From NCBI GenBank assembly GCA_022606425.2, contig JAHDVF020000174.1, positions 1 to 64,000 of the forward strand: 64,000 nt of DNA. The letters are read 5' to 3'. The translations under genes and the position numbers were made by a program. This DNA is from Lepidostoma basale. Lineage: Eukaryota > Arthropoda > Insecta > Trichoptera > Lepidostomatidae. Shown here in pieces: positions 30,749 to 40,247 of this stretch. Positions within the stretch are counted from its first letter, which is position 1, and each line of letters begins with the position of its first letter. Under the pieces are notes generated by a model that had not been told where the DNA came from, searched no databases, and saw only the letters and a list, made by a program, of their open reading frames with translations.

Positions 30749-33049
30749 GCGAAGTTACTCACCAGTTTGGCCTTTCTCCTCAGATGTAGAGATCATTCGA
30801 TTACCCCCAACTTCATTCGCATCAAGCACCACATCAAAACGTTCAAGGCAACAAAGGTTTTGAAAAATGCCGAAGGAGCCTTGCTACGGGAGAGGATTCA
30901 CGACACAAGAAGACAAATCAACGATCTCAGCACACAGCTCTACAAATTACACCTTCGTCTAAGCGCGACCCTATCGCGAGATGATTGGAACAAGGTTGAC
31001 CGAATAACCGCCAATCAAGCTGCCCGGAGTAAATCAGCTTTTGAGATCACTCATATAAGAAAATTTGACAGCTTATATAAGACCCAAACACATGTCAAAA
31101 AGGGGCTTGAGACTTCGAAAGTTGTTATCAACTTATCAAGCCATACATTGAGTGAAGAGGCTACGTCCATCCTCGCTAAAGGGCTCAACTATGCGATTGC
31201 TCCGAAAAAGATTCCTGTGAAAAATATTATATGTGGAGTAGAAACAGCCATATGGAAGTGTCCGGTAGCTACTGCCGAGGAAATAAGGCAAGATACCAGT
31301 ATCATTCTAAGGAAAGCAAAGCCGCCACCCGCAAATACAACATACAAAGAACGCGCCGCACTTCGCGAACTCCGAAATAATGACAAAATAGTGGTTCTCC
31401 CGGCAGACAAAGGCAACGCCACTGTCATTCTCGATATGACTAAATATGTTGACAAGATGCGTTCTCTGCTTGACACTTCTACATACAAGAGGCTTAAACA
31501 TAACCCCACTAACAAGATCGATAGGAAGACACGTGAGCTGGTAAAGGCCTCTAGCATCGACAAGGAATTTCACTACAAACTTTTTGTGCGAGCAGCGAGA
31601 ACACCGGCTATTTACGGCCTGCCGAAAATTCACAAAAACGACGTACCTCTGCGCCCAATTGTCAGTACAATCGGTTCACCTACTTATCATCTCGCTCAGC
31701 ACTTATCTACTCTACTCCAGCGCCACATCGGGAAGACAAGCTCATTCGTCAGAGACTCCGTACATTTCATTGAAATGATAAACGAAATCAATGTTAGCAG
31801 TGATGACATTTTAGTCAGTTTTGACGTGGAGTCTCTCTTTACAAACGTGCCGATGGATGACTCGCTGTCGATGGTTGCGGAGATCTTTGACGACGACATA
31901 TGTGAGCTATTTAGGCACTGCCTTAAAAGCGGCTACTTCTCCTTCATGGGAGAGATTTATGAGCAGGTGGAGGGCGTCGCCATGGGATCCCCACTATCTC
32001 CAGTAATAGCCAATTTTTTCATGGAGAAATTTGAAGAGACGGCACTAGACACGGCGTCCCTAACTCCCAAAGTGTGGCTTAGATACGTTGATGATGTCTT
32101 TGCTATCTGGCCACACGGGAGGAACGAGTTGGACGTCTTCTTGGCGCACTTAAATAATTTGCACCCTCTCATTAATTTTACCGTCGAAATTGAAAAGAGC
32201 GGCATCCTGCCATTCCTTGATGTAGAAGTAAGGAGGAAGAAAGATGGGAGGCTGGGGCACACCGTATACAGGAAACCTTCTCACACGCAGCGATACTTGC
32301 ACGCTGACTCCAACCATCATCCCGCGCAGAAGAGGGGCCTGATTAACACGTTGGTAACTAGAGCTATCCGCATTAGCGAGGAGTCCTCCGTGAAGGGTGA
32401 ACTGCGAACCCTCACTGAGGCTCTGCAGTGCAACGGATATAGCAATCTTAATATCCAACGTGTTATTAAAAGAGCACAGGCCCCACGCGGAGACAAAGAG
32501 GAGATACCAACAAAATCCTTGGCCTTTTTGCCATACATAAAAGGAGTCACGGACAAGATATCCAAGATCCTGCGGAGGCACGAGATTAAAACTGTATACG
32601 GAGCAACAACTAAGGTCGGACATGTTATCCGCTCTGCAAAAGACAAATACCCTCTAGAGACGGACGGAGTGTATAAATTGGATTGCCTCGGCTGTGACAA
32701 AGTATACGTGGGACAAACAGCCCGCACGATAAAAAAGCGAACCAGTGAACACGAAAGTGCTTGCAGACTCGGCTATCCCGACAAATCTGCTCTCGCCGAA
32801 CACTTCGTGGACACCGGTCATCGTTTCAATTTTGAGCCCTCGGTACTAGACAGACCGAGGAGCCAACGTGCACGTCTCATCAGCGAGGCAATTGAAATTT
32901 ATCAACACCCGCAAAACATCAACAGAGACGACGGCCTCCGCCTTAAACCCGCGTGGTATCCGGTACTACAAAATATACAACCCGCCCGACTGAGGCGCGC
33001 GCCGCCCGGTGACACACCACCCGGGAATGGGCCCCTTGTAATTAGCTAA
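30749..33049 (+). CDS. Penelope-like polyprotein: reverse transcriptase + GIY-YIG endonuclease, 5' end missing
   Basis: The open frame gives 766 codons of genuine PLE protein to the stop. N-terminal PLE region: the CRD-x-ITPNF motif near the start, then helices with several basic residues. RT domain: motif A has SFDVESLFTNVP with Asp at about 31823; motif B is GVAMGSPLSPVIANFF; motif C is LRYVDDVFAIW (Asp-Asp at about 32090-32095); then the FLDVEV and YRKPSHTQRYLHADSNHH blocks typical of PLEs. C-terminal GIY-YIG nuclease: GVYKLDC, two paired Cys, KVYVGQTART, then KKRTSEHE. The RT copies RNA into DNA at a nick presumably made by the GIY-YIG domain. No in-frame ATG remains near the 5' end: upstream of 30749 the frame runs for 77 codons into antisense of the inverted copy, so those residues are not part of the protein and the native start is lost. 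Otherwise intact, with no stops. Belongs to the Penelope type of arthropods. Confidence 0.93.
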   Translation, partial: AKLLTSLAFLLRCRDHSITPNFIRIKHHIKTFKATKVLKNAEGALLRERIHDTRRQINDLSTQLYKLHLRLSATLSRDDWNKVDRITANQAARSKSAFEITHIRKFDSLYKTQTHVKKGLETSKVVINLSSHTLSEEATSILAKGLNYAIAPKKIPVKNIICGVETAIWKCPVATAEEIRQDTSIILRKAKPPPANTTYKERAALRELRNNDKIVVLPADKGNATVILDMTKYVDKMRSLLDTSTYKRLKHNPTNKIDRKTRELVKASSIDKEFHYKLFVRAARTPAIYGLPKIHKNDVPLRPIVSTIGSPTYHLAQHLSTLLQRHIGKTSSFVRDSVHFIEMINEINVSSDDILVSFDVESLFTNVPMDDSLSMVAEIFDDDICELFRHCLKSGYFSFMGEIYEQVEGVAMGSPLSPVIANFFMEKFEETALDTASLTPKVWLRYVDDVFAIWPHGRNELDVFLAHLNNLHPLINFTVEIEKSGILPFLDVEVRRKKDGRLGHTVYRKPSHTQRYLHADSNHHPAQKRGLINTLVTRAIRISEESSVKGELRTLTEALQCNGYSNLNIQRVIKRAQAPRGDKEEIPTKSLAFLPYIKGVTDKISKILRRHEIKTVYGATTKVGHVIRSAKDKYPLETDGVYKLDCLGCDKVYVGQTARTIKKRTSEHESACRLGYPDKSALAEHFVDTGHRFNFEPSVLDRPRSQRARLISEAIEIYQHPQNINRDDGLRLKPAWYPVLQNIQPARLRRAPPGDTPPGNGPLVIS

Positions 33050-33199
33050 TTCGGGGAATAACCCACTGCCGGCGACATACCGCTCCGGAATGCCCCCTGT
33101 GCCAAGCTATTTCTGGGAACCTTTGTCTCACACGTACACACTGCCGGCGACACGGTACAACGGTGAAGTACCTTAGCAGACACAACACATATCACATTC

Positions 33200-33250
33200 A
33201 TTACCCTGAAGATGGAGACTGCAACGATCTCCGAAACGTCGGTCGAGAAG
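33200..33250 (+). ncRNA. Hammerhead ribozyme motif in the PLE 3' region (right copy)
   Basis: Core CTGAAGA 33206-33212; stem II GGAGA/TCTCC with a 9-nt loop; GAAAC 33233-33237; cleavage triplet GTC 33238-33240. Stem III is the palindrome ACGU. Stem I begins ACC/GGU. PLEs are known to carry type I hammerheads with minimal stem III. Confidence 0.75.
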
Positions 33251-33527
33251 GAGTTTACCAAATCACACCGTGTTACCCAAAAACACAACGAACATATTGC
33301 TGCCAACCGTGAAAATCTACGCAATTACTTAATTTGTTTTTATTTTATTTAGCGTTTAAATAAAAGACTTTACCTGCATTTTGTGTTATGGATTCACATT
33401 TAAATAACATTGTATTTTCTTTCAACTTTTTTTATTGCTGTATGAATAAATTGTTTTTCAAAAGTTATTCAAATTTTCATCTCAAAGGCGTTATCAAAAT
33501 GGAATTTCATAATTACAATGTACATTT

Positions 33528-33575
33528 TCTCTGCCTACCTCTCCGGATAAACGACGTGATGGTTTGTTGTTGGTG
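33528..33575 (+). mobile_element. Minimal RTE 3' end
   Basis: CTCTGCCTACCTCTCCGG then AACGACGTGATGGTTTGTTG, a short tail-only copy. Confidence 0.4.
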
Positions 33576-34162
33576 TTGTTGGGATTTAAAATTGATGTTT
33601 ATAAAACAACAATTATAAATACTTAATAATCTTTAGTAGTTGATTATTCAATCGGAAATGGAACAATTTGTATCAATGATATGGAGTGTGTATAATGGCG
33701 CTCTTCCAAGCTAAACTTACGAATATGATCAAAGGTCTGTGTTATGAATATCGAATCCAAACCAAATCGTTGAACATTTCCATTCTATGTCCGCGGGCTC
33801 CATTAAAGAGCGATGACGCAGCGTTCGCTGAAAGCTTTTTAGATCTTCGTATCGGAATTGATTTGCTGAAGAGAACGCTAATGGGGGATTTAATTTGTCA
33901 TTTGTGAAACATTAACCCCCTCGGCGCAATTAGTCAATTATGAATAATTTGTTTGAAAGGGTTAAAATATTATGCAACGTATAAAATTATAACATTTTAT
34001 AAATGTCTAAATATTGATAATGATAACATTCGAGAAACAAAATAATTATTTACAAATCATTTTCCAAGATCATAGTTTGCAGACATTTAAAGTGGGTAAC
34101 CCTTTCCACATAGGTAATATCATTGTAAAATGTATTGTTTTGACGGAAGCTCTTTAATATTT
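33576..34162. other. No gene beyond one small ORF
   Basis: Holds the unassigned ORF at 33686; otherwise AT-rich. Confidence 0.45.
33686..33907 (+). other. Unassigned 73-codon ORF
   Basis: Less AT-rich than its surroundings (CTTCCAAGCTAAACTTACG start region; PRAPLKSDDAAFAESFLDLR). Not recognised. A single open frame of this size is compatible with chance or with an exon fragment. Confidence 0.2.
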
Positions 34163-34265
34163 TAGCCTATTTAATATGAATGAAAACGGCTGTTTTCTAG
34201 AAGTTTTATTATATTTTATGTGAATGACTTGTTTCGCCTGCCTAAGGTTCTATCAAACATTTATA
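34163..34265 (+). mobile_element. Family C left arm
   Basis: GAAAACGGCTGTTTTCTAG through TGACTTGTTTCGCCTGCC to TCTATCAAAC. Confidence 0.52.
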
Positions 34266-34559
34266 AAAAATTTGTGTGTACAAAAATCTGACTATAGGAT
34301 AGGGATATAAATTGTATCACGCAAACAGCTCATCTTAAAAGACACAAAATATGCAAAAAGTACATAAAACCAATATATTAATAATTTAATAGAAATATAT
34401 TTGTATTTAAAATAAGTGCAGAATAAAGGCAAATAGTCATATGATTATCGTTAGAGTTTATCAAAAATATGTTGATCAAAAATCATGAATAATGGTGAAA
34501 ACGCTATAATAATAATAAAAACGTATTTCAAAACCATTCAATCCTTAAAGATATCTTTA

Positions 34560-34905
34560 TATTTTAATTCTCATTTTCTTTTTTATATACTTTGTAGATA
34601 CAACACTTATATTAAAAAAATAATATAATATTATTATATTATACATTGACATGTTTCGGACAACCGTAATATGTAATAATATGTATCACTGAAGAAGGAC
34701 AGGTTGTCCGGAACATGTCTATGTATTTTTATTTATTTAATTATGATCAACCATATTCAGTTTCCAGTTTGCATCTTCGTCTCTATTGAGATACAATTTA
34801 ATTTTTTTAAATTTTTTTTTTTAAGTGTTGTATATATAATACAAAGTGTATAAAAAAGAAAAAGATAAATAAATCATCATAACAACACAAAGTATAGGCG
34901 AATAT
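34560..34905. mobile_element. Family B1 unit, inverted pair, broken by other repeats
   Basis: The minus arm 34575-34670 is truncated in its hammerhead. The plus arm has CTGAAGA 34689-34695, stem II GGAC/GTCC, GGAAC (one change) and GTC. A 52-bp piece of another repeat (34743-34794) interrupts the plus arm. Confidence 0.6.
34743..34794. repeat. Dispersed repeat (family G) piece
   Basis: GATCAACCATATTCAGTTTC through TCTATTGAGATACAATT is the same as 52313-52364. Confidence 0.5.
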
Positions 34906-34964
34906 AGAAGAAATAAATATTTCATTAATTATTACAGTAAATAAAAATTAAATTCTAAAAGTTT

Positions 34965-35135
34965 TTATTAAATAGTCCATTGTTTTAGACGAAACATTAG
35001 GATACTTCAACATTATAAAATGTAAAATTATAAAACATTGTTTTTATGTATCACAATTTTACTATATTCAACATAGGTTGACGAAACAGCTGTCGCGAAA
35101 AATTAAAATAAAATTGTGATACACAAAAACAAAGT
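34965..35135 (+). mobile_element. Family A unit with core deleted, nested in family C
   Basis: Complete outer family A sequence, but CTGATGA is missing; stem II, GAAAC and AGCTGTC remain at 35070-35095. Both sides resemble arms of a family C element. Confidence 0.5.
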
Positions 35136-35285
35136 TTCATAATTTATGTGAATGTGAATGACACGTTTCGCCTGTCTAAGGCATTATTAAATGTCAAACT
35201 AAAAATTCTAGAAAATAGACGTTTTCATTCGTATTAATAAATTAATATGAAATTTTACATCATTGTTCAAGAAACAATGAAAAAA
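35136..35285. mobile_element. Family C right part
   Basis: GACACGTTTCGCC...GGCATTATTAAAT then AAATAGACGTTTTCATTCG and the ACATCATTGTTCAAGAAAC terminus. Its left portion appears before 34965, across the family A unit. Confidence 0.52.
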
Positions 35286-35399
35286 TGTTTATATAAAAAA
35301 TCGTAGAACATTCGAGACAACGTTCGTAAAATCATTACCATAACAGGAAGCCAAAGAATAAATATTTTCATTCGGTAAATGAATCTGTAACACATCGGA

Positions 35400-35585
35400 T
35401 TAAACAAGATGGCTAAACAAGTTACTTACCCGTGTACCTACAACATTATAATGGGTCGTTCGAGTAACATTGTAATAAGAACGCGGTACTCCGATTATCC
35501 GCCTTACCCCGGTACGAGAACGTTTCACGATCTCCAGACGTGACAACTTGTGGAATTCTATTTCACAGGACTCAAATTGTAACAC
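35400..35585 (-). other. Unassigned 61-codon ORF ending at a splice-donor-like site
   Basis: Minus frame FESCEIEFHKLSRLEIVKRS...; the minus strand also shows ACGG/GTAAGT near 35425. Unique sequence, not recognised; could be an exon fragment. Confidence 0.2.
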
Positions 35586-35949
35586 AATTTAACGGAATGA
35601 GAAGATAAGAATGGAGGATTCACTACCCAGGAATGTTCCTGCCCGCTTCCCTCCGGACTGGGACCTCCGGTGATAATTATTTGAAGTTTTACCACCTACG
35701 TGTAAAATGGTCCATTCATTCTTTCCTCTATTAGCTTATTGCCGCTACTTCGATTGCCTTCAACAGGTAGATGCACTCTTGGTCATGCACCTGTGCCTCA
35801 ATACCTACCGACTTATAATGCAGTGTTCGTATATACTACCATCTTTAAGCTTTGTACTAATCTATTGTAAGATTTAGAAAACAAAAATATTCTTATCATT
35901 TCTCCTTTTCTTTTTTATATATTTTGTATATACAACACTTTTTTTTTTA

Positions 35950-35998
35950 ATTACATAGACATGTTTCGGACAAACAGTCCTTCTTCAGTAAAGATATA
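35950..35998 (-). ncRNA. Hammerhead ribozyme motif, family B1, intact core
   Basis: CTGAAGA (35988-35982); stem II GGAC/GTCC; GAAAC (35967-35963); ATGTC. Consensus in all core positions. Confidence 0.72.
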
Positions 35999-36282
35999 TA
36001 TATTTAAAAAATAATATAAAATTGTTTTTTAATAAAGATATTGGAGTTGAAATTGTGCATGTTAATAATAAAAATATAACTTTGTGCAATTTCGAAATTT
36101 TATAAATTAAAAAAGCAATTTAAAATAAAGAAAATATTAAAAATAATCAAATAAATTGAACGTCAAGTCCAATCTTTGATTTATTTCCTTTGTTGTAAGT
36201 AATTACCTGAATATCTTTATGAACATTAAAATATCATTTTAAATTTTAAATTGAATAATAATATTTGGTAAAAACAAACAAA

Positions 36283-36755
36283 CAAACTATCACGTCGTTT
36301 CCCCGCAGGGGTAGGCAGAGAGAATGGACCGCCAAACTACTCTGTCCTGGCAAAACTCTCTAGATTCCTAGTCATACACGCACGTCGATTCCTTCGACTT
36401 CTAACATGACCAACCTTTAAAATTTTATTAATTTGGTCATGCCATGTTTTCCTTGGTCTGCCTCGACTCCGTACCCCATTTACACCATTAACGTATACTT
36501 TCTTAACCATTCTTTCTCCATCAATGCGTTCCATTTGTCCGAACCAACGCAGCGATCCTTTCAGAATTTTGTTCATAATACCTTCTTCCGCTGTACAATC
36601 CTTTCTTATATCAGCATTTGAGATTCTGTCGTATATCGTTCTACCACACATACGTCTTAGGGACCTCATCTCTGCCGCATTTATTCTGCTTTCATCCTTC
36701 TTCTGCCAGTTCCATGCTTTGCTTCCATACATTAGTAATGAGACCAGAACTCCAT
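36283..36755 (-). mobile_element. TTAG-type RTE 3' fragment, well preserved
   Basis: Minus frame open for 131 codons: MYGSKAWNWQKKDESRINAA, EMRSLRRMCG, GSLRWFGQMERIDGERMVKK, SRGRPRKTWHDQINKIL. Sits inside the 35.9-37.0-kb family B unit. Confidence 0.8.
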
Positions 36756-37045
36756 TGTGAATATTTGTTATAACGAAAGCATAAACGTCCCAAAATAAAT
36801 CGTTTTAACATCTGTCAGATCATGTAAACAATTTACTATAATATATTTTATCAAATGTATCTTTACTGAAGGAGGACTGTTTGTCCGAAAATGTAATTAA
36901 AATTAATTTAATTTAATTAATAAAAAAATTGTAATTAAAAAATTGTTATATAAGGGTTGTACGAGTATATACAAACTATAATATATAAAAAAGAAAAAGA
37001 GAAATAAACCATCATAACAACACAAAGTATGGCGTATATAGAAGA

Positions 37046-37913
37046 TATTCTTATTAATTTATCTAATACATATTAATTACATTATTATAACCAACAAAAG
37101 AAATCCAATTTAATCCATTTATTTTTCTCAAAAAACAGTATAAACATATTTACAGTATAAGGCAACTATTTAAGAGCAGGTAAAATACTAGGAACGCATT
37201 AGAGATGGTTCGACTTTAGGAAGACAAGATACCCTCTAAAGTCAAGAATATTTATTTGTCTTATGAATGTGTACTTTCACTAATATGAAAGTTGTCGATC
37301 TCCGAGGAAATCGTGTTCAGCAGACTGGTGCACTTCCCACCGGTGCGGTGTCAACAAAGTCAGGTCTCTGGCGGCCGATGGGTAAAACAATAATCTTATG
37401 TTGATTTAACAGGAAGAAAATCATAAAGGAACTAAGTTGTAACCCAAAAAATTTTCGAGCCCTTTGAAAAATTCCATGAAACGACACTTTATAAATCATT
37501 GAATTTATTGTTGTTGTGATATACCTGGAAAAAATCTTTATATCGTTCTTTCGATGATGGTGGCATAATACCTTCGAAACAATTGGGGAAAAATAAAAAC
37601 AAAAGTAAAAAAACTGTTTGAGTGAAATAAAAATTCATAACAGAAAATACGTCGTCCACGACGTCACCCTTTTCAGAATACTTAATTTGAACGGATACTA
37701 AATTGTTCAACTCAACATCCGAATTCATCTCCCTACTGGCTCCACCCAGAGTCAGGTTGATTGAATTTAGAATAATTGAATCAGGTAACCGCTAGAAACA
37801 AATGTGAATACAATCAACAATAAAATCCTTGTTGAAGCTTCAATCCTCCTGCATTCTATCAAAATACTAAAAATATATTTTATATGGTATAAATACAATG
37901 CTTTATTACAACA
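37046..37913. other. No gene seen
   Basis: Unique-looking; short minus frames (79, 72 codons) not recognised. Confidence 0.5.
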
Positions 37914-38065
37914 ACAAACCATCACGCCGTTACTCCAGAAGGGTAAGCAGATATACTGAGCCACCACGCTACTATATCCTGACACACCTCTTCAGACTAC
38001 TCCATATTAATACAGCGAGTCATAAATACACGTCGATTCTTTTAACTACTGACAAGACCGATCAA
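37914..38065 (-). mobile_element. TTAG-type RTE fragment, short
   Basis: ACCATCACGCCGTTACTCC, GAGCCACCACGCTAC, CACACCTCTTCAGAC. Confidence 0.5.
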
Positions 38066-38147
38066 TTTTGATATTTTACCATATATTTATTGTATTTTTA
38101 ATATTTATTGTATTTATTTTATTGTATTTATTATATTTATATATTTT

Positions 38148-38342
38148 AAACTGTTAAATCAAATAACATTGTTTATTTTACGCGACAGCTGTTTCATCAA
38201 CCTATGTCAACATAGGTTGATGAAACAGCTGTCGCGTAAAATAAAATACAATTGTGATACAAAAAACAATGTTATTTAATTTAACAGTTTAAAATATTAA
38301 GGTATCATAGTGTTTCGGCCAAAACAATGAACTATTTAATTT
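38148..38342. mobile_element. Family A palindrome without catalytic core
   Basis: Near-perfect palindrome centred near 38209: each arm has GAAAC, stem II and ACAGCTGTCGCG, but the CTGATGA segments between the arms are lost. It sits inside the AT-rich satellite 38090-38545. Confidence 0.65.
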
Positions 38343-38344
38343 AT

Positions 38345-38540
38345 TGTATATATTAAATTTATTATATGTATTGTATTTATTATAATTATTGTATTATTAT
38401 GTATTACATTTATTAAGCTTATTATATTTAGTATATTTATTATATTTATTATATTCATTATATTTATTATATTTATTGTATTTATTATATTTATTATATT
38501 TATATATTTATTATATTTATTATATTTATTATATTTATTC
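38345..38540 (+). repeat. AT-rich tandem repeat, ~9-bp period (TTATTATAT-like)
   Basis: Irregular units of ATTTATTAT / ATTTATTGT; related sequence at 38090-38145 on the other side of the family A palindrome. Confidence 0.85.
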
Positions 38541-38545
38541 CATAT

Positions 38546-39164
38546 TCATAAAAGAGATCTCGTTTCTACCCCATGTGTTCTTCTTTAATCCTTCCTCTAG
38601 TAGTTCGATGTTTTTATTTTAAAAAGTTCAAATTTAAAATGAGAATTGTAAATGTAATTCGAACTACAGCCAATTCGAGATCGTACAATTCAATTGCTGA
38701 TGTACCTACCCGCTGTACCAATCACAATTCCAACGATTTTTCAATATCCCACCGTTTTGTCCGTGAGACAGATTCGTGTCACGGATGATGAATGGAGACC
38801 GCTCGTGTAATCCTTATAATCCGACACGGCCGGAACAGGGCCGAGTGACTCGGCTCGATCCTCGTGGACCGCGCTGGGGAGGAAGTGGTTATCAGCAGGC
38901 GAGCAGTACATCGTGCTGCGGAGATTAGCGGAGGCGTGGGTAGGACGGGACCCACCAATCTGTTGATCATTCCTAGCCAGGTACCCGATTCAATATAAAC
39001 AATTTCAATGATGGCTTCATATAATAAAACACACCATCGACCATCTAGTGTAGGTACTATAATACAATCCACGTTTTCGTGATAAATAATTTGGAGTTTT
39101 GGAATTTTTAACAATATACGATTATAATCCACTTTTTCACAATTGATTTTTTTTACAAAATAAA
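38546..39164. other. No gene; GC-rich island at 38770-38970
   Basis: 38770-38970 is markedly GC-rich against its surroundings (GACACGGCCGGAACAGGGCC, GGACCGCGCTGGGGAGG). No long frame that I recognise. Could be a non-coding exon, promoter or foreign fragment. Confidence 0.4.
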
Positions 39165-39425
39165 AATATTTTAAACTTTGTTTTATGTATCACAACTGCC
39201 TACCCTTTCGGGGAGACGGCGTGATGATTAGTTAGTTAGTTAATTATCACAATTGTATTTTATTTTACGCACCAGCTGTTTCATCAACCAATGTTGACAT
39301 CATCAGGTGTTATGTCAAATATCAATATGTCAAATGTCAAATTTACGTGATATTTCGAATCTTTATGTGTATTTGTAAAATGTTAAGGTATCATAGTGTT
39401 TCGGCCAAAACAATGGACTATTTAA
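39165..39425 (-). mobile_element. Family A unit interrupted by a 49-bp RTE insertion
   Basis: The minus hammerhead (39266-39308) has CTGATGA (39306-39300), stem II and GAAAC (39282-39278), but the cleavage region reads GCTGGTG instead of GCTGTCG. The unit is split at 39196-39244 by an RTE tail. Confidence 0.6.
39196..39244 (+). mobile_element. 49-bp RTE 3' tail insertion with target duplication
   Basis: Starts CTGCCTACCCTTTCGGGG and ends in the TTAG tail; flanked by the 8-bp repeat TATCACAA (39188-39195 and 39245-39252), which is one copy of the family A sequence duplicated. Confidence 0.75.
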
Positions 39426-39480
39426 AAATATTTTACACTACTCGTTTCAGAGGTGACTTTCTCCATACTCGAGAGTGAAT

Positions 39481-39592
39481 ATTATGTTATATTATGTTAT
39501 ATTATGTTATATTATGTTATATTATGTTATATTATGTTATATTATGTTATATTATGTTATATTAGGTTATATTATGTTATATTATGTTATAT
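39481..39592 (+). repeat. 10-bp tandem repeat (ATTATGTTAT)n
   Basis: About eleven units with one substitution (AGGTT near 39565). Confidence 0.9.
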
Positions 39593-39740
39593 AACTAACT
39601 AACTAACTAACCATCACGCCGTCTCCCCGAAAGGGTAGGCTGAAAGAATGGACTGCCACACTTTAACCGATGCGGCACTCCATCCTTCTCTTTTCGCCCC
39701 GCGGGAGACGCGGTGTGATGGGTTTTTTTTTTTTACTTTA
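39593..39740 (-). mobile_element. TTAG-tail RTE fragment (GCGGGAGACGCGG variant)
   Basis: (CTAA)n at the left, CCATCACGCCGTCTCCCCG, then CACACTTTAACCGATGC and CGGGAGACGCGGTGTGATG. It abuts the decamer satellite. Confidence 0.65.
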
Positions 39741-40059
39741 GTTGTTCTATTTTTGTTGCCCTGCATTTTATTTGTCAGGGCGGTGTGGACTTGTTTAATT
39801 GGCATTTCTGCGAAGTAATGTATCTTTGGGGTGGCAGAGATTTGCCGAGAAAAAGAAAGAAAGAGTTTAGAGGGGAGAGAAGAAAAATTATAGAAGTGGA
39901 GTTCCTATCTATGGGATTCCATGGACTAGCTAATAAGCATCCCGACATTTGCCTTAACTGAGGGAACCATGGAAAACCTCAGTCGGGACGCGACGTACCT
40001 GTAAAAAAATACATGTGTTAGTTATTACTGACCCGCAACCGATCCACCACCGTGGTTGC

Positions 40060-40140
40060 GATCCACCACCGTGGTGTGATGGGTTGCGAACCTCATCGCC
40101 ACCGACAGGCATCTCCCGCGCACACTTCGATCGTTCAACA
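40060..40140 (+). repeat. RTE-variant piece (inverse of the 39.7-kb segment)
   Basis: TGTGATGGGTTGCGAACCTC and TCGCCACCGACAGGCATC; the same sequence is at 44580-44610 and 44940-44980. Confidence 0.4.
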
Positions 40141-40141
40141 T

Positions 40142-40247
40142 CCCCTATTATGTTATATTATGTTATATTATGTTATATTATGGTATATTATGTTATATTA
40201 TATTATATTATGTTATATTATATTATATTATATTATGTTATATTATA
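40142..40247 (+). repeat. 10-bp tandem repeat, second array, interrupted by mariner
   Basis: Same decamer as at 39.5 kb with more variants; resumes for about 25 bp after the mariner insertion (41534-41560). Confidence 0.85.

Larger units (their letters stand above)
29485..33328 (+). mobile_element. Penelope-like retroelement: nearly full copy plus head-to-head inverted truncated copy, one insertion
   Basis: A 3844-bp unit flanked by the 12-bp direct repeat TTAATTTGTTTT (29473-29484 and 33329-33340), read as a target-site duplication, so the whole inverted pair entered in one event. The right part (30749-33328, plus) carries the coding region and 3' end. The left part (29485-30748, minus) is the same element starting within the reverse transcriptase. 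The copies meet at 30748/30749, where identity stops abruptly. They differ at very few bases (one seen near 30383 versus 32391), so the insertion is young. Each 3' region carries a hammerhead motif. The right 3' end runs to about 33328, while the left arm stops about 30 nt short of the same end. Confidence 0.9.
35885..37045. mobile_element. Family B1 unit, inverted pair, split by an RTE fragment
   Basis: The minus arm 35885-36010 carries an intact hammerhead; the plus arm 36800-37045 has a decayed one (36866-36895; CTGAAGG and GAAAA). A TTAG-tail RTE fragment lies between. Confidence 0.6.

Noticed and set aside
38779..39132. 117-codon minus frame across the GC-rich island
   Set aside because: Low-complexity Ser/Pro/Arg-rich text without a recognisable pattern; more likely a composition effect.
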